DNA from: Planctomycetota bacterium
GTDB lineage: Bacteria; Planctomycetota; B15-G4
Assembly (NCBI GenBank): GCA_029245865.1
Contig: JAQWOM010000042.1
Location: 1-64,000, forward strand
Length of the DNA stretch: 64,000 bases
Direction: 5' to 3'
Shown here: piece after piece, positions 1 to 11,202 of the stretch
Layout of the letters: the number at the start of each line of letters is the position of its first letter
How positions within the stretch are numbered: the first letter of the stretch is position 1
Notes under the pieces: model-generated
Seen by the model: the letters and a program-made list of their open reading frames with translations, nothing else
Told to the model about the DNA's origin: nothing
Database searches by the model: none
Made by a program: the position numbers and the translations under genes

Positions 1-58
1 CCAGTCCCCGGGGGATGTGGTTGCAGGGGCCGAACCTGTGGTAGCTTTCCGGCTTCGC

Positions 59-133
59 GCCGGGGTAGCTCAGCGGTAGAGCGCGGCTTTCGTAAAGCTG
101 AGGTCGTGGGTTCGATTCCCATCCCCGGCTCCA
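59..133 (+). tRNA. tRNA-Thr (anticodon CGT)
   Basis: A complete cloverleaf can be drawn. The acceptor stem GCCGGGG at 59-65 pairs perfectly with CCCCGGC at 123-129. The D stem is GCTC/GAGC. The anticodon stem CGGCT/AGCTG encloses a seven-base loop with anticodon CGT at 91-93, which reads the threonine codon ACG. The T arm carries the TTCGATT loop. The discriminator is T130 and the CCA end is encoded at 131-133. It lies just upstream of, and in the same direction as, the universal stress gene. Confidence 0.95.
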
Positions 134-172
134 TCGCTTGCATACGTTTTTTTGGGTCGGGAGGTTCTGCCG

Positions 173-1090
173 ATGAGCGTGGATCGATTCAACTCCCTAC
201 TCGTGTGCGTGGATGTGTCCGCCCGAGGTTTCGATGAAGAGGGGCCCCCTCCCGCCGCCGTCCAGGCGTGTCTCTCTGAGGTCAACTGGATCCGTGAGCA
301 ATCCGGGGCCTCGGTCACGCTGATGACCGTGGTCGAAGGGGACGATGTCGATTCCGAGATTCTCGATCTGGCGCGTCATCGACTCGAAGAGATCGTGCTG
401 CCGCATCTCAAGGGAGATGTCGAGGTGGCCGTGTCTCATGGAACAGCACACGTCGAGATCATTCGCAAGGTCCTTCGGGATGGACACGACCTCGTGGTCT
501 TATCTGCTCGGAGAGCGGGTCGAGTGCACCCCACGCTCGTGGGGAGCGTCTCCCTTCATGTCTTGCGCCAATGTCCTTGCCCCGTGTTTGTCGCGCCGAG
601 AACCTCTGAGACGGGGCCGAAGGTGGTCTTGTCTGCAGTGGCTCTCCATGACTTCACCTCGAGCGTGCTGGAACTCTCTGCGGCCGTCGTCAAGTTGCGC
701 GGAGGCCAGTGGCATATCTATCACTGCCCCGAGTACCCCGCTGAAGGTGGAATGCGCCTGAAGGGGGCGAGCGTCGAGGAGACCGAGACCTACGAAGCCG
801 GCGTACGCAAGCACGCCTGGGATGAGCTTCATCAACTGTGCGACCCGTTGGCTGAACAGACCGGGGTGACGCCCGAATTTTGGATGAGCGAAGGCTTGCC
901 CAGCGAGCAGATCGTCCTCGCGGTTCGAAAATTGAAGGCTGACTTGCTGGTGCTGGGAACGGTCGGGCGTCCAGGATTGGTTGCCGGTCTGGTCGGGAAC
1001 ACGGCTGAAAAGGTGATCCACAGCGTCGAGTGCTCAATCCTGGCAGTTAAGCCAGAGGGCTTTGAGTCGTCGGTCGGCCTTGAGGGCTAG
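173..1090 (+). CDS. Tandem universal stress protein (UspA family)
   Basis: The product has 305 residues and two Usp domains in series, each ending in a hydrophobic strand (PVFVAP near 140, SILAVKP near 295). The second domain has the typical ATP-binding run GTVGRPGLVAGLVGNTAE near residues 266-283. The first domain has only a loosely matching GSVSLHVL segment, so one nucleotide-binding site per chain is likely. I chose ATG 173 because GGGAGG at 159-164 sits about eight bases upstream; a TTG at 152 in the same frame has no such site. Usp proteins are cytosolic stress or starvation proteins; the ligand here is inferred only from the motif. It ends 10 bases from the convergent rsmG. Confidence 0.88.
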   Translation: MSVDRFNSLLVCVDVSARGFDEEGPPPAAVQACLSEVNWIREQSGASVTLMTVVEGDDVDSEILDLARHRLEEIVLPHLKGDVEVAVSHGTAHVEIIRKVLRDGHDLVVLSARRAGRVHPTLVGSVSLHVLRQCPCPVFVAPRTSETGPKVVLSAVALHDFTSSVLELSAAVVKLRGGQWHIYHCPEYPAEGGMRLKGASVEETETYEAGVRKHAWDELHQLCDPLAEQTGVTPEFWMSEGLPSEQIVLAVRKLKADLLVLGTVGRPGLVAGLVGNTAEKVIHSVECSILAVKPEGFESSVGLEG

Positions 1091-1100
1091 TCTCGAGCGG

Positions 1101-1844
1101 CTAGCGCCCTCCTTCGAAGACAAGCACCACGCGCCGGCCAGCTTCGCCAGGAAGCTGCGTCTCGTGGATCTCGGGCTCGGGGAAGCGGTGCTTGTGCCGG
1201 GTCTTGGCCGCGAGTTCGAGCTCTTCAGAAGCCGCCGGGCCCTTCAGCATGACCAGTCTCCGATAGCGGGTGCGGAGTGGGCCAAAGAGCTCGAGCTGGG
1301 TGTTCACCGAGCCCACGGCTCGAGTGACCAGGGTCCCGACGTCATGTTCAGCCAGCCAGGCTTCCGCGCGGGCATGCACCAACCCCACACGAGGACCAAG
1401 CTCGAGGGCAGTCACCATCTGGTCGAGGGCCTCTGACTTGCGTTTCCGGGACTCGATGAGGACCACGGGGAGGTCGGGGCGCGCCAGGGCCAGGGGGATA
1501 CCAGGCACACCACAGCCGGAGCCGATGTCCACCAGAGGCGGGGGAGATGTGGCCTCGTCCGCGTGGGGGCGTAGGTGCGGAAGTGCCACGAGGCTGTCGA
1601 GACAGTGCCGGATTGCCATGCCCTCGGCATCCTTGATGCCGGTCAGATTGATGTTCTCGTTGGCTGCGTGGAGAGCCGAGCAGAACCGGATCAGGCCCTC
1701 CAGGAGCTTCTCGGCAGCAGGGGTGTCCGGAGGAGAGCCCAACTGGGTCAGCAACTGGCCGAGATGCGCTTGCAGGTGCTGCCGAACGTCTTCGGCAAAG
1801 AGGTCCTTCCCTGCTTCGGCAGGGCCCTCGGGGGGGGGGCTCAT
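1101..1844 (-). CDS. rsmG: 16S rRNA (guanine-527-N7)-methyltransferase RsmG
   Basis: The 247-residue protein shows the RsmG pattern: the NENINLTGI segment at 62-70 (family: N-x-x-x-NLT), then HCLDSL at 80-85, then the SAM-binding loop VDIGSGCGVPGIPLA at 105-119. RsmG uses S-adenosylmethionine to methylate G527 of 16S rRNA in the 30S subunit. Its start codon overlaps the stop of the upstream TPR gene by four bases (ATGA), so the two are probably translated together. The length is slightly above the usual 210-240 residues because of an N-terminal extension of about 25 residues rich in Pro and Glu. Confidence 0.93.
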   Translation of the reverse strand: MSPPPEGPAEAGKDLFAEDVRQHLQAHLGQLLTQLGSPPDTPAAEKLLEGLIRFCSALHAANENINLTGIKDAEGMAIRHCLDSLVALPHLRPHADEATSPPPLVDIGSGCGVPGIPLALARPDLPVVLIESRKRKSEALDQMVTALELGPRVGLVHARAEAWLAEHDVGTLVTRAVGSVNTQLELFGPLRTRYRRLVMLKGPAASEELELAAKTRHKHRFPEPEIHETQLPGEAGRRVVLVFEGGR

Positions 1845-2161
1845 GCGTCTGGAATCTGGTCGCGGAGCTCGCGAATTTCTTCGAAGGGCTCCTCATGATT
1901 CTGCTCCTGAGCCAGTCGAGCGCCCAGGTCGAGAGCCTCTCGAGCACCTTCCCAGCGCTTGAGTTCCACCAGGCAGCGCCCCCGCTTGATGGCAGCGACC
2001 ATCCAGCCCGAGTCCAACTCGAGGCACCGGGCATAGGTTTCCGAAGCGTTCTCAAAGTCACCTGCCTGCAGATAGGCACCCGCAAGGGCGAAATTGTGAA
2101 GCGGATTCTCCGGTTCCTGGGCCACGAAGGTCTTCCAGCGCTCGATCTTGTCAGCGGTCAT
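1841..2161 (-). CDS. Small TPR-repeat protein
   Basis: The 106-residue protein consists almost wholly of TPR-like helical repeats. Examples are the NPLHNFALAGAYLQAGDFENA segment read as helix pair one, then a second pair with AAIKRGRCLVELKRWEGA. Such proteins are scaffolds for protein contacts; no partner is visible. I start at ATG 2159-2161 because a GGAG site precedes it and the residues upstream in the open frame (to 2224) look random. It is the first gene of a two-gene unit with rsmG. It is divergent from the oxidoreductase genes, with about 240 bases between them that hold presumed promoters I cannot pinpoint. Confidence 0.75.
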   Translation of the reverse strand: MTADKIERWKTFVAQEPENPLHNFALAGAYLQAGDFENASETYARCLELDSGWMVAAIKRGRCLVELKRWEGAREALDLGARLAQEQNHEEPFEEIRELRDQIPDA

Positions 2162-2401
2162 GGGGACTCCGGAGGCAGGGGCGACGGGGAGGTGGTGCCG
2201 GGAGTCTAACGTCGCGGGCCGCACAGGTCGCGAGCCGGTGTTCGTGGAATCATCCTGGCCCGACTTAAAGCGACATTGAGGGGGCCACGGGATTCACGCA
2301 GACCGATGGGCTTTGATAGCCTGGGACTGTTTGACCGTTCCCGTTCTCCGGCCATGTCCCCAAGGGGGCTCGGGGTACGAAGTGCCTCTGCGCCAACCCG
2401 G

Positions 2402-4225
2402 ATGAAATCCGAGATGTCCTCCAAGATCGTCAACGAATTCACCATCAACATCGCCACGGTGAATGGTTCGGGGAGTGCCTCCTCGAACACCATTCTTGCG
2501 AAGTCCATTTTTCGAATGGGCGTGATGGTGTCCCCAAAGAATTTATTTCCGAGCAACATTGCCGGGATGCCGACCTGGTTCCTTGTGCGTGTCTCCGAGA
2601 AGCAGTACCTCGCGCGTTCGGGAACCACCGAGGTCTTTGTCGCGATGAACGCCGCGACTGCAGAGAAAGACATCAAGACTCTTCTCCCAGGAGGCGTGCT
2701 GTTTATTGACGAGGCGCTTCCTCAGGCCAAAAGCCACGGACGTGACGACATCACGGTCTTCGCGGTGCCGTTCGCCAAGATCGCCAAAGGATTCGCGCCC
2801 GACGTACGGCTGCGGAAGCTGCTCGCCAACATGGTTTATGTAGGCGTTTTGACCGAGATGCTGTCCTTGGACCAGGGCGTGGTGAACAAGGTCATTGAAG
2901 ACCAGTTCGGCAGTAAGCAGAAGGTGATCAAGCTGAACCAGGATGTTGTGGCTGCTGGAATCGCTTTTGCAAAAGAGAACTTTGATTCAAGCCAGTGCCG
3001 ATATGCCGTGGAGGCGCGTGATCAGACGGCGGGCAAGATCTTGATCGAGGGGAATGAGGCTGCGGCACTTGGCTGCCTTATGGGTGGATGCACCTTTGTT
3101 GGTTGGTACCCCATCACACCCAGCTCGAGTGTTTGTGAAGGCCTCATCGACCTCTTCAAGAAATATCGAGTGGACAAAGAGACCGGCGAGCATCGCTATG
3201 CCGCCGTTCAAGCCGAAGACGAACTGGCGAGTCTCGGGCAGGTGCTGGGAGCGGGCTGGGCCGGCGCCCGTGCGATGACGGCTACGTCGGGACCGGGCAT
3301 TTCCCTCATGGGTGAGTTTGCGGGTTTTGGCTATTTCGCTGAGATCCCGGGGGTGGTCTTCGATATCCAGCGCGCAGGGCCGTCCACGGGCCTGCCGACT
3401 CGAACCCAGCAAGGCGATATTTCCATGTGTCGCTCTCTTTCGCACGGTGACACGGAGCACATTCTGCTCATCCCTGCGGGCCCCGAAGAAATCTACGAAT
3501 TCTCACGGCGCGCTTTCGACTTCGCGGAGCGTTTTCAGACGCTCATTTTTGTTTTGAGCGATCTAGACCAGGGAATGAACTTGCTCACCTCCGAACGTCT
3601 TGAGTATCCGGTGGACGATTTCGATCGAGGCAAGGTTCTCGATAAGGAAGCCCTGGAGAAGGTGGGCGAATTCTCCCGTTACAAAGATGTAGACGGAGAC
3701 GGTGTTCCTTACCGCACATTGCCTGGGACACGACACCCGCTTGCGCCGTATTTCACGCGTGGGTCAGGCCATGACGAGAACGCGAACTACACAGAAGACC
3801 CCGAAGTGCACACGGCGATGGTCGATCGCTTGAAGAGAAAGATTGACGGCGCGATCGCGTTCACCCCGAAGCCAACGATTGTCGGCGATCCCAGCGGCAA
3901 GGTGGGAATCATCCACTACGGCAGTACGCGTTATGCCGTGACCGAAGCTCGGCACAGGCTCGAAGCCGAAGGCATTCAGATGCGTTCCATGCGGATTCGC
4001 TCGGTGCCGTTGCACGACGAGGTGATTGAGTTTGTGCGTGATTGCGATGTGATCTACATGGTGGAGCAGAATCGCGACGGTCAGATGGCCGATCTCCTCA
4101 TCGTGAAAGCCCCTGCGTTGGCCGCCAAGGTCAAGAAGATCCTCTACTACGGCGGCATGCCCATGTCAGCACAGCCGATCGTGGATGCCGTGATGTCTAG
4201 CGTGAAGGAATTTGTCCATGCCTGA
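2402..4225 (+). CDS. korA: 2-oxoacid:acceptor oxidoreductase, alpha subunit (gamma-alpha fusion)
   Basis: This is the large subunit, about 607 residues, of a 2-oxoacid:ferredoxin oxidoreductase, probably acting on 2-oxoglutarate. The N-terminal gamma domain (about 1-190) begins near VNEFTINIATVNGSGS and contains KNLFPSNIAG. The alpha domain follows from about 210, with the conserved GGCTFVGWYPITPSSS segment and the later ATSGPGISLMGE segment of the pyrimidine-binding fold. Together with the next gene it would oxidatively decarboxylate a 2-oxoacid to an acyl-CoA and pass electrons to ferredoxin. The start is uncertain: ATG 2402 and ATG 2414 (MSSKIVNEF) are both possible and neither has a clear ribosome site. 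The frame stays open upstream to 2276 but that part looks non-coding. It overlaps the next gene by eight bases. Confidence 0.9.
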   Translation: MKSEMSSKIVNEFTINIATVNGSGSASSNTILAKSIFRMGVMVSPKNLFPSNIAGMPTWFLVRVSEKQYLARSGTTEVFVAMNAATAEKDIKTLLPGGVLFIDEALPQAKSHGRDDITVFAVPFAKIAKGFAPDVRLRKLLANMVYVGVLTEMLSLDQGVVNKVIEDQFGSKQKVIKLNQDVVAAGIAFAKENFDSSQCRYAVEARDQTAGKILIEGNEAAALGCLMGGCTFVGWYPITPSSSVCEGLIDLFKKYRVDKETGEHRYAAVQAEDELASLGQVLGAGWAGARAMTATSGPGISLMGEFAGFGYFAEIPGVVFDIQRAGPSTGLPTRTQQGDISMCRSLSHGDTEHILLIPAGPEEIYEFSRRAFDFAERFQTLIFVLSDLDQGMNLLTSERLEYPVDDFDRGKVLDKEALEKVGEFSRYKDVDGDGVPYRTLPGTRHPLAPYFTRGSGHDENANYTEDPEVHTAMVDRLKRKIDGAIAFTPKPTIVGDPSGKVGIIHYGSTRYAVTEARHRLEAEGIQMRSMRIRSVPLHDEVIEFVRDCDVIYMVEQNRDGQMADLLIVKAPALAAKVKKILYYGGMPMSAQPIVDAVMSSVKEFVHA

Positions 4226-5255
4226 TTCAGCCGCGAAGACCAACCGCGTGGGTCTTGAAAAGAAAGACTACTCGGGTAGCAAGTCGACGTTGTGTATCGG
4301 TTGTGGTCACGACCAGATCACGCGTCACATCATTGCGGCCGCATTTGAGTCGGGAATCGACCCTTACAATGTGGTGAAGACCTCGGGTATCGGTTGCAGC
4401 AGCAAGACGCCTGCCTACTTCATTGATAAGGGCTTTAGCATCAACTCTGTTCACGGGCGCATGCCCTCGGTGGCCACGGGGGCCAACGCGGTCAACAAGC
4501 ATCTCGTGACCATCGGCGTCTCGGGAGATGGTGACACGGCCTCCATCGGCATGGGGCAGTTCTGCCATGTGGTGCGACGCAATGTGAACATGGTCTACAT
4601 CATTGAGAACAATGGTGTGTATGGCCTCACGAAGGGCCAGTTCTCTGCGACGTCGGAGGAGGGCAGCCTCAAGAAGGGCGGAGAGGTGAATCCGTTCGAT
4701 CACATGGACATGTGCACGCTGGCGTTGGATATGGGCTGTAGCTTTGTCGCCCGCAGTTTTTCAGGCGATGCCAAGCAGATGGTGAATCTGATCCGGGCCG
4801 GGCTTAGCCACGACGGCCTTGCGGTGATTGACTGCATCAGCCCTTGTGTGACATTCAACAACCTGCCGGGAAGTACCAAGGGTTTTCAGTGGTTGCGTGA
4901 GCACAATGTGAGCCTCCATGAAGTCGGTTTTGTTGCGCCTTATGAGGCGGAAGAAGTCGACCAGAAGCCGGGAGAAGAGGTGAGTGTTGGTATGCCTGAC
5001 GGCAGTCACATTCGACTCCACGCGTTGTCTGAAAAAGACTATGACCCAACCAGCTTTCACGCGGCGCGCCAGATGCTTGAGAGAGATCGCTCTGACCCCG
5101 ATCACGTCTACACGGGTCTGATCTACTACAAGCAAGACAGCCACACTCACGATCAGGTGCTTCAATTGGGCGACAAGCCACTCTCGCTTCTGAACGAGAA
5201 AGAGTTGCGTCCGAGGCAGGCCGATTTCGAAGCGCTTATCGATACGTTCCACTAG
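4218..5255 (+). CDS. korB: 2-oxoacid:acceptor oxidoreductase, beta subunit
   Basis: The 345-residue thiamine-diphosphate subunit pairs with the preceding gene. The ThDP/Mg motif is visible as GDGDTASIGMGQF followed about 25 residues later by ENNGVYGLTKGQ. An N-terminal CIGCGH motif matches the cluster- or substrate-region cysteines typical of KorB. ATG 4218 overlaps the alpha stop by eight bases (ATGCCTGA), implying coupled translation; an in-frame TTG at 4212 is less likely. No delta (ferredoxin-like) subunit is present nearby, so this is a two-gene enzyme that would donate to free ferredoxin. A candidate ferredoxin lies 21 kb away at 26716-26946, with no evidence that they interact. Confidence 0.92.
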   Translation: MPDSAAKTNRVGLEKKDYSGSKSTLCIGCGHDQITRHIIAAAFESGIDPYNVVKTSGIGCSSKTPAYFIDKGFSINSVHGRMPSVATGANAVNKHLVTIGVSGDGDTASIGMGQFCHVVRRNVNMVYIIENNGVYGLTKGQFSATSEEGSLKKGGEVNPFDHMDMCTLALDMGCSFVARSFSGDAKQMVNLIRAGLSHDGLAVIDCISPCVTFNNLPGSTKGFQWLREHNVSLHEVGFVAPYEAEEVDQKPGEEVSVGMPDGSHIRLHALSEKDYDPTSFHAARQMLERDRSDPDHVYTGLIYYKQDSHTHDQVLQLGDKPLSLLNEKELRPRQADFEALIDTFH

Positions 5256-5292
5256 CCCGTCGAATTTCCAGCGAGGCTTCTGAGGCCACTCA

Positions 5293-6780
5293 ATGCCCGT
5301 TTTTAACTGGGGCGATCGGCAACTGCTCTTTGTGCATGTGCCACGCACCGGGGGGCAGGCGATCGAAGCTTGGTTCGGGCTCGATAGAGCGGGCGAGAGT
5401 CCGGATCGCGCGGCGCTCTTGGGCCGCGATCTCCGAGAAGATGCGCCCCATGACCTGTCGGACGGGCCTGGCTTTCTTCTTGAGCATCTGACGCCCGTCG
5501 AAATGGTGCGGTACGGCTACTTGCCGGACCGGGGGCGTTCTCTTTCTTTTTGCGTCGTGCGCGATCCAGTGGATCGCGTTGTGAGTGTGTATCGCAGTCG
5601 CCCGCGCGCAGAATCATTCAAGGAATGGCTTCCCAAATTCCTCGAAGGCGGTCGCCACCCCTATCGCACACTTCAGTCGGAGTTCGTCTACGACGAGCGC
5701 GGTTCACGAGTCGTGGGGGATGTCCTCCGTCACGAGGCGTTGGCGCATAGCTTTCTTCTTTTCAGGCGTCGTTACGGTCTTAAAGGGAGTGGTGCTGACT
5801 TGACGCAAGTCGGTGTGTCTCAGGGGCGAGTGCCGACTCCCTCGCCCGGCGATCTCGACCTCATTCTCGACGCGTACCACGACGATTTTGATCTATTTGG
5901 CTACCGCAAAGAGGCACTGCTCAAACGGTTGTGCCAGCGAATCCGCCGTGAAGGAACGTTGACCCTCACATTTCTCACGAAAGACAGGCTGCCGCTCTTT
6001 GAGCTGTGGTGGAGACATGCCCGTGCATTTGTCACGAGCGACATGCTGGTGATTTGTCACGACGAGGCCTCTGTTTTCGCTGCCCAAGCTCGCGGGCTGG
6101 CGACCTATATGCTGCGTTGCGCTCCAGATAAGTTCACCATGTCTCGAGAGCGGGTTCGGTTGATGAAGCAAATCATCGACAGTGGAACGAACATTGTTTA
6201 CTCAGACCTCGGGGCGATGTGGTTCCGTGACATACGCCCTTTGCTCTCTGATCATTCCGCGGACTTTCAGATGGGGCTCGCGACCCATTCCCCCGAAGAG
6301 TTTGTTTCCGCCTGGGGGTTTGCTTGCGATCTGGGTTTTTGGCGCTGCGAAAGCAATGAGCGTACGCGTCGTTTCTGGAAGCAACTGCTCCAAACCACAA
6401 AGGAATTGGGCGACATTCGAGCTGCCTTTCATGCCTTGCTGAAGGCCGAGCGGGTGTACTGGGGGCAGAGGCCCCGCTTCGAACGACGGGTCACGTCAGC
6501 AGAGGGTGTGCTCGGCTCATACAGCTTGCGGTTGCGCGCCTTGCCGATTTCTGTGGTGTCGCAGGCTGATTGTCGTGGTGTGTCGATCTATAGCCCGAAT
6601 CTCGATTCCGGGCCGTTGCGTGAGCAAATGCGCGCACTCCACGAGTCTCTCGGTGGGCGATCCACGGTTCCGGGAGGGGCGGGCGCATCTTCGGCAAGTG
6701 CAGCGGTTCGCGGGCCGTTCGACCGAAGGTTAGAATCTTCGCTTCGCCCCCTCGACCGGAGTTCATCGACCCATGCGTGA
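5293..6780 (+). CDS. Sulfotransferase-glycosyltransferase fusion protein
   Basis: The 495-residue chain has two parts. Residues about 1-205 look like a sulfotransferase-2 type domain: the PAPS 5'-phosphosulfate loop FVHVPRTGGQAIEAWF at 13-28, the 3'-phosphate motif FCVVRDPVDRVVSVYRS near 86-102, and a domain-closing DDFDLFGY. Residues about 215-460 resemble a nucleotide-sugar glycosyltransferase of the Nucleotid_trans (GT77-like) family, with NIVYSDLGAMWFRDIRPLL near 300. There the usual DxD reads DLG, so metal binding may be altered. The tail (after about 465) is low-complexity Ser/Ala/Arg. It would sulfate and glycosylate the same or related acceptors, perhaps surface glycans; that is inference. 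No signal peptide is visible. Its stop overlaps bioB by eight bases. Confidence 0.65.
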   Translation: MPVFNWGDRQLLFVHVPRTGGQAIEAWFGLDRAGESPDRAALLGRDLREDAPHDLSDGPGFLLEHLTPVEMVRYGYLPDRGRSLSFCVVRDPVDRVVSVYRSRPRAESFKEWLPKFLEGGRHPYRTLQSEFVYDERGSRVVGDVLRHEALAHSFLLFRRRYGLKGSGADLTQVGVSQGRVPTPSPGDLDLILDAYHDDFDLFGYRKEALLKRLCQRIRREGTLTLTFLTKDRLPLFELWWRHARAFVTSDMLVICHDEASVFAAQARGLATYMLRCAPDKFTMSRERVRLMKQIIDSGTNIVYSDLGAMWFRDIRPLLSDHSADFQMGLATHSPEEFVSAWGFACDLGFWRCESNERTRRFWKQLLQTTKELGDIRAAFHALLKAERVYWGQRPRFERRVTSAEGVLGSYSLRLRALPISVVSQADCRGVSIYSPNLDSGPLREQMRALHESLGGRSTVPGGAGASSASAAVRGPFDRRLESSLRPLDRSSSTHA

Positions 6781-7831
6781 CACCATCACCCACCTTCAGG
6801 AGAAGGTCCTGGCCGGCGGCGAAGTCACGGTGGACGAGGCTACAGAGCTTCTCGAGGGAGTTGGCCGAGACGACCTCATGGATCTGCTCGCAGCTGCAGA
6901 TCGGATACGCCGGCACTTCATTGGCAACGAGGTTCATCTTTGCAGCATCATCAACGCCAAAAGTGGACGGTGCGCAGAGGACTGTGGATTTTGCGCGCAA
7001 TCGGTGCGCTTTGACACGGGTGTCGAAGAATACGATGTGATCGATGATGAGACGGCGCTTGCCGCAGCCGCCAAGGCTCACGAGAACGGCGCCGAAGCGC
7101 TTGGTTTGGTCGCTGCATGGCGCGGGCTCAAGAAAGGTCCTGAGCTCGAGCGCGTTACAGCGCTCATCCGAAAGGTGAGCGAAGATGGGCGCGTGCATGC
7201 TGACGCCTCTTTGGGTCTGATCGATGATCCAGATGTCGCAGGTCAACTGCGCGAGGCCGGGCTGCAGACGTACAACCACAACCTGGAAACAGCGGCAAGC
7301 CACTTCGACAAGGTCTGCGAGACCCACTCACACCAAGATCGACTGAAGACGATCGAACTGGTGCGCGAGGCTGGCATGAACGTGTGTTCAGGCGGGATCG
7401 TCGGCATGGGTGAGACGCCTCGGCAGCGCGCGGAGCTTGCGTCTGAGCTGCGTGAGATTGATCCGGATATGGTGCCGCTCAACTTTTTGAACCCCATCGA
7501 TGGCACGCCGGCAGGATCCGACTTCAAGCCCATGGAGCCCATGGAGGCGCTCAAGTGCATCGCAGTCTTTCGCTTCATGTTGCCGCGTCATCACATCATG
7601 GTGGCCGGAGGACGCGAGGCGGTGTTGGGTCAACTCGCTCCCATGATGTACCTGTCAGGCGCGAGCGCTGCGATGGTGGGGGACTATCTCACGACGGGCG
7701 GAATGTCCGCTGCAGAGGACCAAGAGGTCATCGCGCAGACAGGTATGGAGCCTCGGCCTCCGTCTGCGGGCTCCACGTCGCCTCGTCCGATGCGGACGGT
7801 GGCAGAGGGCGTCGCCCGTGGGTGCACCTGA
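6773..7831 (+). CDS. bioB: Biotin synthase
   Basis: This 352-residue radical-SAM enzyme inserts sulfur into dethiobiotin to make biotin. The radical-SAM cluster cysteines are C67, C71 and C74 in SGRCAEDCGFCAQS. The family segments YNHNLET (substrate/SAM region), CSGGIVGMGE and PLNFLNPIDGTP are present in order. About 25 C-terminal residues (Pro, Ser and Arg rich) extend beyond the usual end. ATG 6773 overlaps the preceding gene by eight bases, and the C-terminus overlaps bioF by 14 bases. It heads the contiguous bioBFAD group, so the last four steps of biotin synthesis are encoded together. Confidence 0.96.
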   Translation: MRDTITHLQEKVLAGGEVTVDEATELLEGVGRDDLMDLLAAADRIRRHFIGNEVHLCSIINAKSGRCAEDCGFCAQSVRFDTGVEEYDVIDDETALAAAAKAHENGAEALGLVAAWRGLKKGPELERVTALIRKVSEDGRVHADASLGLIDDPDVAGQLREAGLQTYNHNLETAASHFDKVCETHSHQDRLKTIELVREAGMNVCSGGIVGMGETPRQRAELASELREIDPDMVPLNFLNPIDGTPAGSDFKPMEPMEALKCIAVFRFMLPRHHIMVAGGREAVLGQLAPMMYLSGASAAMVGDYLTTGGMSAAEDQEVIAQTGMEPRPPSAGSTSPRPMRTVAEGVARGCT

Positions 7832-8971
7832 GGTCGAGCCTTCACTCGGGGCCTTCGAGCCGGTTGGTCGACGCCGAGAGTTGCGTTGCGTTGAAGAGAT
7901 AGGGCAGTGCCGCGTGCGCGTTGACGGTCAGCAGGCCGTGTCCTTCGCCTCGTGCGACTACCTGGGTCTTGCAGTTCATCCAGAACTTGCGGCAGCTGCC
8001 GCACAAGCTGCACATGCAGAGGGGACCAGTAGCGGCTCGGCGCGTTTGCTTGCCGGGCACGACAACTCGACCGTGTCGCTTGAACGCGAGTTGGCGGAAA
8101 CGTTTGGACAGCCCTCCGCGCTGACGTTTTCCTCTGGCTACCTGGCCAATCTAGGCGTGGTGACGGCGCTGGCGGGGCCTGGCGATCTGATTGTTTCCGA
8201 CAGCCTCGGACATGCCAGCACGGTCGATGCGTGCCGGCTGTCAGGTGCCGTGGTGCGTGTTGCGCCACACAACGACATGTTGGCATTGCGCGAAGCGCTT
8301 CTTGATGCGAGCAATTTTCGGCGCGTTCTTGTTCTGGTAGAGGGCGTGTACTCCATGACCGGCGACAAGGCTCCGCTGTTGTCGATTGTCGAACTTGCGG
8401 AGGTCGCTGGAGCCTATGTGGTCGTGGATGACGCACATGGCCTGGGCGCGGTCGGTCCGGGCGGCTGTGGGACGGCCATGGAGGCGGGCGTTGCGGATCG
8501 CGTGGCTGTGCAACTTGGGAATCTCGGAAAAGCCCTTGGTTCGTTTGGAGGGTTTGCGCTCTGCGACGACCGGACGCGCGAACTCCTCGTTCAGACAAGC
8601 CGTAGTTTTATGTTCACATGCGCTTTGCCTCCCACGGCTATCGCCGCTGCACGGGTGGCACTGAGGGTGCTCGGAGCCGAGCCAGAGAGGCCCGCTCGAT
8701 TGCAATCAAATGCCCGGCTCTTGCGTGAATCACTGAGGGGGCACGGCATCGATGTCGCGGGCGAAGACTCTCCTATCGTGTCGGTGGTGATCGGTGAGGA
8801 TCTTCGAGCTGTGCAACTCGCCGAAAGCCTTCTTCAGGCGGGCTGGTTTGTGCCGGCTGTGAGGCCACCCACGGTGCCGAAGGGGATGGCTTGCCTGCGG
8901 CTGACGGTGACAGCAGAGCATGGCGAGGTGGACTGCCGCGGAGTTGCTGCTGCTGTAGGTGAGGCCTTGTC

Positions 8972-8975
<4 letters not shown>
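7818..8975 (+). CDS. bioF: 8-amino-7-oxononanoate synthase
   Basis: This 385-residue PLP-dependent alpha-oxoamine synthase condenses pimeloyl-ACP or pimeloyl-CoA with alanine. Visible family features are the SFASCDYLGLA start of the fold, the GTSSGSARLLAG loop, DDAHGLG (Asp204-His207 region binding PLP) and the PLP lysine K238 in GNLGKALGSFGG. The start is a GTG at 7818 inside the end of bioB, with GAGGG about ten bases upstream. The stop overlaps the bioA start by four bases. It supplies the substrate for BioA. Confidence 0.93.
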
Positions 8976-11163
<2,188 letters not shown>

Positions 11164-11202
11164 AGATCTCGTGGCGAGGGCGCTTGCCTCTGGTGCCTCG
11201 GC

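Noticed and set aside
21-47. TTGCAG and TAGCTT as a promoter for tRNA-Thr
   Set aside because: The spacer is only 15 bases and the -10 matches three of six positions; too weak to list.
70-318. Open frame on the minus strand over the tRNA-Thr
   Set aside because: It is the well-known spurious translation of a tRNA gene and its 3' flank; the tRNA folds perfectly.
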